Of a stretch of 64,000 nt of DNA, positions 54,632 to 64,000 are shown piece after piece. Position 1 is the stretch's first letter. Every line of letters begins with the position of its first letter. The stretch covers positions 148,928-212,927 of the forward strand of contig FWCC01000204.1 in assembly GCA_900169235.1 (NCBI GenBank). The letters are read 5' to 3'. The notes beneath the pieces are model-generated. The model saw only the letters and a list, made by a program, of their open reading frames with translations, had not been told where the DNA came from and searched no databases. A program made the translations under genes and the position numbers. The stretch is from Zarea fungicola (lineage: Eukaryota; Ascomycota; Sordariomycetes; Hypocreales; Cordycipitaceae).

Positions 54632-56862
54632 TCATGTTGAAGTAGTTGCCTTTTGTTCAAATCTTAATTCCAAATACAGTATAAGCACCAACACAGCAAG
54701 CAACCAAATAGTAGGGTTGTGCTATTGCAAGAATCCGAGTAAGAGAGCCTCGCGCGCCACTTCCTCTAATTGTGTATCTCTAGGTTGTTGCGGATGCCAT
54801 TTGGGCAATAAGGGCCGCCTCGCTTGGATATTAATCAATAGGCGGAGAGTATTGCCGGGATAAATACTATCAACGTAATTAAATGTATTTATCAAAGCAT
54901 CAATAGACAGTATTTTTGGCTGGGAAAGAGCACCTTCGGCATCGACCCTTCTTTCTGGTGTCGTAACTATATAGTAATATCGAAAGCTCCTAAAGATTTC
55001 ACGAAGTGTACATAACTGTCGCTTCCTCGCGAGAGGAAGCGTACGAGTGAGAGGCCGGATTGGTCAGGATCGCCGGGAAGTCCCACGTTTAGTGCCGATC
55101 ACGACTTATGGTGGTGAACGGCAGCTAGCATAGTTGAATCAACAAGAACAAGCATGAACCAATCGAACAAGAGGAATTCCTTCATAACAGTTGAATGACC
55201 TAACCCAACAATAACCATTCGGGCATTAAATGTCATGCAGATGGCGTCGTCACAAGATTATCACTAGAAAATACTGGATGACAAATGATGACAAATGATA
55301 GCAGAAGCAGATAATATATATAGGAAATGTTTATTAGCACTAGTGTCGGCATAAGGTAAATCTCCTCCATGGCAGTCCCGAGTAAGAGTGACTGCGAGTA
55401 GCTTGCTGATCCGTTAAGACAAATTAATAACGCTAAGCACCTGACAGCGGTTACATATAGAGTACTACTAGTAGCCAGAAAAATTACCTTATAACGCGAC
55501 ATAAGCAGGTTGCATTAGTTAGTGTAATTAATCCTAGGATGGTATTGGAAGAAAACTAGGAGCTGCCTACCCTGTTCTATGTTTCCGATGAAGGAGTTGA
55601 GGCTGTACAGAGTAGAGTTCCCACTCCTCACAGTCTTTTCATGGATGTGCGTGGGCCATCACCAGTTCTACAGCGGCGGAATCTTTACGTACTGAGAATT
55701 TGCCTGTTCTCTTTGCATCCTTAGGCCATAATCAAATCATTGTGATGTGTAAGGGTTCCTTGGAGTTATTTCCCGAAGAGGTACGTGTTAAAATCCCAAG
55801 CTGAGTTCCAGAGGCAAATTAAACAGAAACGTCGTAGGATATGGCACACATTTTTCTTAGTGATTACCTATAACTCATGTAGTAATTGAAGCTCTTTAAC
55901 GATCAATTGTAAGCTATCTAGCAGATCGCGTAGTCACTCAGCGGCCAGTTGTCAGAAAGGCAACCCCAGAGTGGCAGCGACCTGGCGAGTGAACCTGCAG
56001 TTACAAAGCCTGCCAGTAACAAATCTGTGAGCCAGCCGGTAAGCCAGTAAGCCATCTTATAAGCTATTTTTAACATTTTCTACGGAGTAGTAGCTCAAAA
56101 GATATTTTGAATATATTTAGCTAGCTACTACTCCTATAATTTTACTAACTAGCCCGCTGGCGAGATTTCTTTTACCGTATTGACAGGCTGGCTGATGGGA
56201 CTGGAGCGGTGGCTGGCTCCCTTATTGGCTTAGTGAATCACTAGATAGGGTTCGCGTGTATACACTCCGTAGCTATTGCGTATATGTGTGCGTGTCAGCG
56301 GTATTGATGGTGGGAAGTTCGTTTGAACTTTGACTGCACCTCAGAACCTGTCAAGTTAAGTAACAGAACAGTTTTCATAAACGTCTAGTGTGCCTGCTTA
56401 TATTGTGTTGTATGAATACACTGCTCGCTAGGCTTTAATTCACCTGGAACAGTTCTGAACAGACACTTTGTTGAATTGAAATTGAAAATTAGGTATCGCC
56501 TAGACGTAGTGCGACTTTGACTGTGTAGATTTGTATGAGCATATATACACTGACTAGCCCTGAACAGGCCCATGGCAAAATTCTAGCCTGCAACACTAGG
56601 TCTTACGTTAGCCATAGGTACCAAAAGGCAAAAACTGTTGGAGCCTGACATCCGGGTTCAGAAATTTCCTTAAGAAGTTCTATTAGCCTAATTTTCGCTC
56701 CTCTACGAAACCGTAATCCAGGAGTCCTATTGCAGTCTCAATGATATTCGCGTGACAAAGGTCTGAGGAAACGAATTCAGTTATCAATATTCCAGGTTCT
56801 CTTTTCGATAAAACGCACCTAAACAAGGATAGAAAAACACACGAGTCAGTATTACGTTAACC
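54632..56862. other. Gene-free interval between PKS remnant and P450
   Basis: A 113-codon stretch without stop or ATG lies on the minus strand at 55,063-54,725, in the same frame as the PKS remnant. It does not resemble a ketosynthase and I do not recognise it. The rest is AT-rich, with no gene. A hairpin at 56,084-56,134 is listed separately. Confidence 0.45.
56084..56134. repeat. 12-bp perfect inverted repeat (GGAGTAGTAGCT / AGCTACTACTCC)
   Basis: Arms at 56084-56095 and 56123-56134 with an AT-rich 27 bp spacer. Outside them, GCCAGCC (about 56,031) and GGCTGGC (about 56,189) form a looser outer pair, suggesting a fold-back or MITE-like remnant. Confidence 0.6.
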
Positions 56863-58680
56863 ATGGCCCTACTGCTATTTAACTCATACATCTATGCCAT
56901 CGCTGTTTCCGGTCTGATAATATCCATCTCAACGATTCTGTGCAAATGGAGCTTGAAAGGAAACTACCCTAGATTTCAGGGGCCGCGACAGTTTCCCATC
57001 GTCGGCCGCATCCACGATCTGCCCAAGTACTCAATGTGGCTCAAGTTTAAAGAGTGGGCAGATACCTATGGGCCTATCTATGAAACATCTATGATGGGCC
57101 AGCGCTTTATTGTTATTGCTGATGAGGCCATTGCAAACGAGCTGTTTATAAAAAAGGGCAATAGTTTCTCTGGGCGCGCGCAAATTCGCGCGCTCCTTGA
57201 TCATAGAGCCGGCCCTGTCTACCTTGCTCTTCAAGACCGCCATGGTATGAACATCTAGATCGATTTTCTACAATTCATATATTACTTTAACAGGCTGACT
57301 GACTTTATTATTATAGAAATCTGGAGACGTCAGAGAAAATGGGTACATGCTGCTATGGCATCTGCTAGCCAGGCCAACTTCTATGGCCTGGTTGATCGTG
57401 AAGTAAAACGCTATCTTATGACGCTGCTCGTTGACCCAGCGCATTTCCATACAAATGTACGCGAACTCATAGGGCGTATCATGGCAACTCTCTCACTAGA
57501 CGATGCCACGCAGGGCACGCGCTTTGGCACCTCGGCCACTGAGACACTACGCCAAATGTCTATCCCAGGGTCTATTATCAACACTATAGCGCCGCTGTGG
57601 GACATTGCTGAGATGGTCGGCTATAACCCCTGGCGTAAATTTGAAGAGGCACGAGAGGGGAAAATGCGTAGCTGGTGGCGGGACAACTTACAGGTTGCCA
57701 AGTTACGATACAGGGCAGGCACGCTACCGAAGGAGACTTGGATGTATCGTTACCTGGCGCAAGTAGCTGCTGGTGAGGGGAGCATGGGCTATGAGAACCC
57801 AACATTGACGCAGAGTGATGAGGAGGAAGAATTTGCTTCCTGCATGCTTAATTTCCAAATCACAATTGATATAGTGACCACCACCGGGCCACTTCAATAT
57901 TTTCTCATGTCAACGGGTTTACATCCAGAGTGGCAGAGAAAGATGCAGGATGAAATTGATCAAGTCTGTGGCGACCGCATGCCAGAGATTGGAGACTATG
58001 AGAGGCTGCCTACAGTGCGTGCCTGTGTCAAGGAGTCGCTGCGATGGAGATCAACGGTCCCTCTTGGTAGTTCTACGCAATGACCTGTGTTATTTTAATT
58101 GCTAACCTAATTATAGGTGTCCCACGTCGATGTGAAGAGGATGTTGAATACCAAGGCGTTACTATTAAGAAAGATGATATTGTGATAGCATGTGAATGGT
58201 AAAGTACCACTCTCCTTTCTTATCTTTACTTTTCTATCGTCTCCCATATCTCTTATATTAACATCAACCAGGGCCCTGAATAGAGTTACCAAGCAATACC
58301 CTGATCCAGAAAACTTCCGCCCTGAGCGCTGGCTTGAAGCCAGCTGGCCAACCTATATGGAGCCTCTATCGCAATATCCTAACCTTCGTGAAGGGAAAGC
58401 TATGCACACTTTCGGTTGGGGTCGTCGCGCTTGTCTCGGCCAATCTATTGCTGATTATGAATTATTTCTCACTACGGCATCTGTTGTCTGGGGTTTTAAC
58501 CTGTTACTTAAGAAATCCCCCTTAACTGGTGATGATGTATCATTTGACAGCCAGGCAACTAACTCAAGCGTTATCTTGGAGTCAAAACCATTTCCAATGG
58601 ATTTTACGCCACGCTCAAAAGAGCGGGCAGCCGAAATAATGCACAATTATAAGATGATCTATGCGGATTTAAGGGTTTAA
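56863..58680 (+). CDS. Cytochrome P450 monooxygenase
   Basis: Four exons (56863-57244, 57317-58066, 58117-58198, 58272-58680) give 540 residues. The N-terminal helix (about 5-28) anchors it to the ER, followed by a proline-containing hinge FQGPRQFPIVGRIHDLP. The ExxR motif is KESLRW, the aromatic-region motif is FRPERW, and the heme loop is FGWGRRACLGQ with the axial cysteine. The I-helix reads TIDIVTTTGPLQYF instead of the common AGxDT, so oxygen activation may differ or this clan may vary. It should hydroxylate or epoxidise a small organic substrate using a P450 reductase. All introns close in frame and no stop is seen, so unlike its neighbours it appears intact. Lying beside a PKS remnant, it may be a tailoring enzyme left from a metabolite cluster. 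Confidence 0.92.
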
Positions 58681-58959
58681 TGTCGAGGCGTTGCCCTGCG
58701 AGAGCTGCTATTTAATAAATTATTTTAGTGCTTTTCGCTCTATCCTATTCATCGATGGGTTAGCCACTGCATTTTGGTTGTTGGATGCATTGACGCAGTT
58801 GAAACAAGAAAATATTCTATTTGGCGTGAAATATAGTGCAAGACCGTGTCCTATGAGACTATTTGCATGGAGCAAGGCTTTTATCTCGTCCGATTGAAGA
58901 ACCGCCTTCCGTCTTGGAGTGTTCAAACCAGCACCAAAAATAACTTGGCGTAACCTGGG
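58681..58959. other. Interval between P450 and M3 remnant
   Basis: A weak plus-strand similarity to the M3 peptidase at about 58,805-58,840 (ILFGVKYSAR) suggests the remnant may start slightly earlier. No complete gene is present. Confidence 0.35.
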
Positions 58960-60114
58960 CACCATCACGGCCAGGGCACGACGGAAGCTTTATCGGATAT
59001 CTACATGCCGATTTATTAAGCCGGCCTCATAAATACAGAGGCAATCAAAGTGTTAATCTCCAACCTGTAAGCGGTTCTCCAACTCGATGAAAGACTTCCA
59101 AATTGTTGATCTGTGACCTAGGGTTTCCTGCGGCCGGACGGACAGCGGGTGTACCCTGCCAATGTTTTGATGTGTTATTTCGATAATTCATTGCCAGAAA
59201 CGGGATGTCTCTTGCAGCATCGCAATCTTGTCACTCTGTTTCATGGCGACTCACAAGTTACAGGTCAAATGGTCTCTTTTGTTGGCAGCACGTTTTTTGA
59301 GCTGCTTCTCTATAGCCTCATCCGGTAATTTCTCTGGCGGTGGACTCTGACCCGGGTTTGCTCTCAGCCACGCCTCCAGGTACAGCGGATCAGCCCTAGT
59401 AGTGAAGGCTGAGCGATTTCAATTCGGTCTTGATCCAGCACCAGTGTTGCAACATCATGACAATGCCCTCACCAAATTCACGCACGGCCGCAAAACCGTT
59501 TAGCCTAGAGTATGTTTTTCTGCTGACCAAGTCATGGATGCAGTGCCCCAGCTCTACCACGATGTTTAGTTGCGTTCCAATGGCCACGGCTGTACGTGTG
59601 AACTGGCATCGATCAACACCTGTGGCCGATGCTTTGACTTATTCGTACAGAATCATTGCACTGTTCGACATGCCTGTGCACAACCCTGGCAGCAATGAGG
59701 ATCTCATTCATTTGAATGAAGGGCAGCTTTACAACGATTATGTAAAGAAACTGACTTTTAGAAAATTGCCGCAACCGAACAATCAACATGTTGGTTTCGG
59801 CCACTTGCTGAATGGTTATGATGCTGGCTACTACTCTTATATCCCGTAACTATTTTATTCTTTAAAACGTCAAAGACTACCGGTAACTAATCTGATCACT
59901 CAGTGCAGAAGTTTTTGCGGCAAATTTATTCCAGCATATCTTTGCTGAGAATCCTCGCTGTACAGTCGCCTGGGAAGGGTTTCGCCAAGGCCTACTCGAG
60001 CCCGGTGGAAGTCAGGACGAGCCTCAAATGCTGGAGCGGTTTCTGGGCCCTTCTCACAGTAGTCCAGAGTCTTTCCTCCGTATCCTAGGTATTGAAAGGG
60101 AGAAAAGTATATAG
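58960..60114 (+). pseudogene. M3 oligopeptidase (thimet/saccharolysin-like) remnant with an internal inversion
   Basis: Three colinear pieces of an M3 metallopeptidase C-terminal half lie here, the middle one reversed. Plus strand 58,977-59,245 reads FIGYLHADLLSRPHKYRGNQ and, after a frameshift, LRPDGQRVYPA..NLVTLFH. Minus strand 59,554-59,251 continues with ELGHCIHDLVSR, HWCWIKTELKSLSLHY and, after a frameshift near 59,397, YLEAWLRANPGQSPPPEKLP..KKRAANKRDHLT. Plus strand 59,634-60,114 resumes with ALFDMPVHNP, FGHLLNGYDAGYYSY, an intact intron (59846-59903), and FRQGLLEPGGS to the stop at 60,112. The first breakpoint falls inside the zinc motif, H|ELGH. The N-terminal half is missing. Not functional. 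Confidence 0.85.
59246..59554 (-). other. Inverted segment within the M3 peptidase remnant
   Basis: About 309 bp whose coding sense is on the minus strand while both flanking pieces read on the plus strand. The order of family motifs becomes continuous if this piece is read in reverse. About 80 bp at 59,555-59,633 belong to neither piece. Confidence 0.8.
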
Positions 60115-61962
60115 TAAGACATTTGATGATTAAATCAGATATAACTGCTACAAAAGGACCGAACTCTCATAAACAACGACTGTGTTCTACTGATAAGAAA
60201 TCGAAAAAAAATAAATAAAAAAAATAATAATCAAGAGTTGTCAACTTTGAGCAGAAAACTAGCGAACGCGAAGCAGCTCATCGGGAGCAGCCTTTATACA
60301 TACAATGACCGAATCGAAGGCCGATACTATCGCGTGCATCCGTAGAGAATTCATATACATTTTTGTCATCGTCTGCTGCAATCATGCTCACATCAGTACC
60401 ATAAGCACTAAAGGAACTTTGAGTCTAAGTTTTCAATGCCTTACCGGAGTCTCCTTTTTTCTTACATCTGATTACACTAATATTTCTCTCCATTCCGTAG
60501 CATTCTGGCGGCGTAACAAAACTCTACGATATCGCCCCATACATTGCTGACAGATCATGGCATAAACCCAGCCGTTGTGGGTTTTCCCATTATAGCGAGT
60601 GCATCAGTGGCAACATCAGATAAGCATTGGAGAGTTAATAAAACAGCCGCGAGTTCTGGACTCTCCTTATGGAGCCTGCCGAAATTATTTTCTGATCCAC
60701 CTGTTGCCGGTAAGTCGGCATCCAAAATCACAACTGGGGCTTATCCGATTGTTCCACCAGCCTTGTAAGACCCTTGAAAAGAGTAAAATGGCCGATTCGC
60801 AAGTCTAAGAAAGTGGTCACGTTTTATACGCATTAGCATGCATTATTTTGAACTCACCTAGTCTCCTGATTAAATCGTTTGGCAGACAATTCACGATAGC
60901 TTGCATGATCACTGCCGTATAATTACACACGACCAGCCGAGTACATACGCTCTGAAGCAAGGTACATAAAGACTTGGATCCGTCTTTTCCGCGTAGTTTG
61001 ATTCCTTTTCGGAGCAAACCATTTTAACAGAGGCGTGGTGAAGCTTGGATGACGTATCTACATTGCAAGACAAAGTACTGTTTTGGGTTTTATCTATGCT
61101 TGTGGGAATGAACGCCACAAGAGCGCTGACTCGGACAATGTGGGTATTCTCATTATGTCGGAGGCCGAAAATGGTCTGTAGAGGAGTAGTTCATCTACCT
61201 AAATAGTCCCCACTGTCTCCGAAGTTTCATAGTCTTTAACCATGTTATTGCAATTCAGAGAGCAACTGGCACCAAGGTACTTGGAGCTGCAGCGAAATCA
61301 GCAATGAATCATGGTAAAGACCAATGCGAATGCGGGGAGGAGATTGTCATTTCAAAAAATTATGCGCTCTTGCTTGCTTCTTACCAGACTTTGACTCACT
61401 ACTTTTTCTTTCTCCATTGTGCGTACTTATACATGTGGGAACAGATGAGCCGCAGAAGGTGGGTTCTTGAGGTATGCTCTGCACATGAGGTCGGCCTGTG
61501 TCATGAGTCGAGCACGGACAGAATTGAGAAATGAGCAACTTGACAAGCTAGCTAATGTATTACCGATCAGTATTGAAGCAACTGCGTTTGGAATCCACGC
61601 TTATACGGCTGACAGGAGTTTGGGTTGTGTCCCGAGTATTACATTTCATTAAAGCTCTCGTTTGCAGGAACTCGTATCCAGTAATTACCGAGAAACGGCA
61701 ATTTTGTTTTCGTTTAGTTTTGTCATCTCGGCTATTTTGAAATGAGAGTTGCTCACCACACAAGCATTGGCGACAGTTGATAGTCAGTCCACCTGGTTCT
61801 AGGCACTCGAGGCATCGCCGAGCGGTCCGCTTGCTAGCATCGCACCTCCTATAAATAAGATCCTGGAATCGAGCAAATATTTTCTCGGGGCTTCTGCAGT
61901 ACAAATTAACATTTACTAGATATCAAACCCATCTTACAATTTACTTCAAGACATAACTCGTC
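60115..61962. other. Gene-free interval
   Basis: No supported gene. An A/T run at 60,198-60,230 and short cysteine-containing frames (for example minus 61,904-61,560) are present but not convincing. The right end holds the promoter of the next gene. Confidence 0.45.
61850..61857 (+). promoter_or_regulatory. TATA box of the small secreted protein gene
   Basis: TATAAATA lies 113 bp before the start codon at 61,963. Confidence 0.5.
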
Positions 61963-62511
61963 ATGCGTCTGATCCAAAACATCGCTCTTGCCATGGCATT
62001 TACTGCCACTGGCGCTACTGCTAGCCCGGATGCAGCTACTGAGATTGAACCTGGCCTGATGGAGCAGATATTCAATGTTGGAGAGCTGGCAGTTGATTCC
62101 AGCCTCTCAATTGGAGATGCTTCTGTTGAGGCCCTCGCCAAACGCAAGCATGAGCAATGCTGGGACAATCATCTCACCACCCGCCAAAACCAGGAAGCCT
62201 ACGAAGATGATTGTGACAATTTGATCTTCTCTCTTCAAAGGTCACCACGAACACAGCTCCTGCAGGCTGGTCAGGCTGTGCAGTACAACACCCCATCGCA
62301 ACGCTGCAAGGTCATTATCCGCAATCAAAGCTCTTGCACCGTCAAGATTGTTGCGAACAAATGGGCAGGAGACAACGCCAAGAACACCCTCAACGAGTGC
62401 ATTAGCCTCACTCAGTGCAGTGGTTGGGGCTACATCAACAATGACCAGAAGCTGACTTACATTGTTGAGCCCTTTCAGGTTGCTCCTCCCACCTACTCGC
62501 CTAGATGCTAA
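61963..62511 (+). CDS. Small secreted cysteine-containing protein with Kex2-type site, hypothetical
   Basis: Single exon, 182 residues. Residues 1-20 form a signal peptide (IALAMAFTATGATA). An acidic propeptide-like stretch ends in a dibasic LAKRK at about residue 61, a good Kex2 cleavage site. The mature part (about 120 residues) holds seven cysteines, with phrases DDCDNLIFSLQ, CKVIIRNQSSC, NECISLTQCSGWGYIN and a C-terminal Cys. The layout, with two early cysteines, a CxVxI..C strand and a late GWG turn, loosely recalls Ecp2/Hce2-type secreted effectors, but I would not assign that family from this alone. The odd cysteine count leaves one free or used in dimer formation. A TATA box upstream supports a real gene. 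Confidence 0.7.
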   Translation: MRLIQNIALAMAFTATGATASPDAATEIEPGLMEQIFNVGELAVDSSLSIGDASVEALAKRKHEQCWDNHLTTRQNQEAYEDDCDNLIFSLQRSPRTQLLQAGQAVQYNTPSQRCKVIIRNQSSCTVKIVANKWAGDNAKNTLNECISLTQCSGWGYINNDQKLTYIVEPFQVAPPTYSPRC

Positions 62512-63480
62512 GTCAGTTCTTTCGGAATTGATTCACTCTGATCACTTGTCATTGTTTTCTTGTACTGGCACTGAAAGAGACCCGGATTGTTTTGCGGGGA
62601 CATTTAATATCCTTTCGTTCTACTTGTTCAGCTGGCTGTTGAGCTAGTGTAAGGATGAGACCTCGAGCAAGTTGGACCAAGACTCAGCAGGAAGGCAGTG
62701 CCAAAATAGTCTACACAAAATTGGGGGCTTAGTCTACGTAGTCTTTTCACGATCTGCTACTGTTGAAACCCGTCCTGCCCGCACCGAATCAGATAATAAC
62801 TGTGACATGGCTATTGTAGCTTTCAAGTGTGAATGTTATGTAGAGATGCCTTGAACTATTAAAGTAAGATTAAGCTGTGACTGTTGAAGTACTGACAGCT
62901 ATCAAGTCTTGAAAGTCTGAGGGACTGACTGATGTCTGCTGCGGATTGTTCTAATGACTGAAAGTATCCTAGTCATGGTTTATATAAAAGGCGTACACTG
63001 GAGGCTCTAGTGATAAGCTAATGATCCAGTTCAAAATGTGCCAATCTAGTCGATATGCTTGGCCATGGTTATTATTCACATTCAAAAGCACAATTTGGGA
63101 ATAATGAGTGGCGTACATTCACAATGTTGCGACAACGGGTATGGGATGACGATTGGAATCGCTCCCCAAAAATTTGAAATCTGCAGGGTCTAGCAGATTT
63201 CAATTAGATTTTCTTTCCTTCTTTCCTGTATATTAGACGATAATATGTTTAAATGTTAACCGCACAATATTTAATAATAGAAGTGAAAGAGCGCATTATC
63301 GCTTTAAAGCTGCAGGGGACAGAAGTGTGTTGTGCGCCATGGTGCGTAGAACTAACGACTAGGCTTACCAGTCGTCAAAACCATTTTCCAATCCTAGAAG
63401 CGGTCACGGATGTGAAAAAAAAAAAAAAAAGTATAGGATCTTACAGTAAAAGAGCGCTTTTGGCGGTAATCTAGCGGACT
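62512..63480. other. Intergenic
   Basis: No gene seen. AT content rises to the right, and an A-run lies at 63,415-63,430. Confidence 0.5.
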
Positions 63481-64000
63481 TTACTCTTATCAACTAACGT
63501 CAACCACCCCCTTATGGGACACCCCCACATTTGGGACACCATTTTACACCAAAAAGGGCCTTTTTTAACCTTAAATACTAAGATAACAGATATATTATAA
63601 ATTATTATAAAAATATCTTAATTTAGTATTTTAGTATATCTTACTAATAAAAAATCAGAGGGTTTATACCAGCACTCTAGAATTTTTTAGATTTTTTTAA
63701 AGTTATAAAAAAATCGTATATATAAAATACATATAAAATTCAAAAAGGTTTATAAAAATTCTATATCCTCTAATAAAATAGGTATAATAATAAAATAAAT
63801 ATAGTAAAATAGCTAAAATTTAAGGCTACTCTATATCTTAATTTTAAAGGGTATAAAAAATCCTATAAAAGATTATAAGAAAAAGTTAAAAAAGAGGACT
63901 ATATTTTTAGTATTTTCCTTATAACCTTTTTAAAGACTTTTTATATTCTTTAAAATTAAGATATTATATAGTCTTAATTTTAAGCTATTTAACTATATTT
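63481..64000. repeat. Very AT-rich, RIP-like block, continuing past the window
   Basis: From about 63,560 the sequence is almost wholly A and T, with TA-rich words (AGTATTTTAGTATATC, CTATAAAAGATTATAAG) and no open frame. Repeat-induced point mutation leaves this signature in ascomycete transposons. At the entry to the block (63,516-63,540) GGGACACC occurs twice in 25 bp, which might be part of a terminal repeat of a DNA transposon. The element type cannot be named from this end alone. Confidence 0.7.

Noticed and set aside
61560..61904. Cysteine-containing minus-strand frame suggestive of a zinc finger
   Set aside because: Cysteine spacing does not match Zn2Cys6 or C2H2 patterns, and there is no codon bias or neighbour support.
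1..64000. tRNA, rRNA and CRISPR features
   Set aside because: No convincing A/B-box pairs with cloverleaf potential, no rRNA sequence and no spaced direct repeats were seen; a covariance-model scan would settle the tRNA question.

Overview
The window is nuclear DNA of a filamentous ascomycete, most likely a sordariomycete of the Hypocreales type. That call rests on the gene set, on short 45-75 bp GT-AG introns with CTAAC-like branch sites, on GC-rich C-ending codons in housekeeping genes, and on an AT-rich, RIP-like block at the right edge. There is no direct species marker. I found no tRNA, rRNA or CRISPR array. Exon borders were worked out by hand from splice motifs, frame closure and recalled family sequences.

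Layout. 1-48.2 kb is ordinary housekeeping gene space: a GNAT acetyltransferase (-), a three-RRM Nam8/Csx1 protein (-), a 6 kb gene-poor divergent interval, the proteasome adaptor ECM29, a 643-residue protein of repeated alpha/beta-barrel-like modules, a UBX5-type p97 cofactor, a GCK-III Ste20-like kinase, mitochondrial NAD-isocitrate dehydrogenase subunit 1, a GFA-fold protein, an ACC-synthase-like aminotransferase, a CipC stress protein, a Cys-nucleophile alpha/beta hydrolase, lysyl-tRNA synthetase, the rRNA methyltransferase BUD23 (-), the ER cargo receptor SVP26, two small membrane or mitochondrial proteins, an MFS drug-type transporter (-) and a vacuolar-type M20 carboxypeptidase.

From about 48.7 kb to the right edge the character changes to accessory DNA: two small secreted cysteine-rich proteins, an intact cytochrome P450, and three decayed genes. 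These are an amidase C-terminal fragment, a 5'-truncated and frameshifted non-reducing polyketide synthase (KS tip-MAT-PT-ACP-TE), and the C-terminal half of an M3 oligopeptidase whose zinc-site segment has been flipped onto the opposite strand. PKS remnant, P450 and nearby MFS transporter look like a dying secondary-metabolite locus. The window ends in about 500 bp of extremely AT-rich sequence.

The two most unusual items are the secreted protein at 48,740-49,342, which has three modules with identical six-cysteine spacing, and the local inversion that splits the HExxH motif of the M3 pseudogene at 59.2-59.6 kb.
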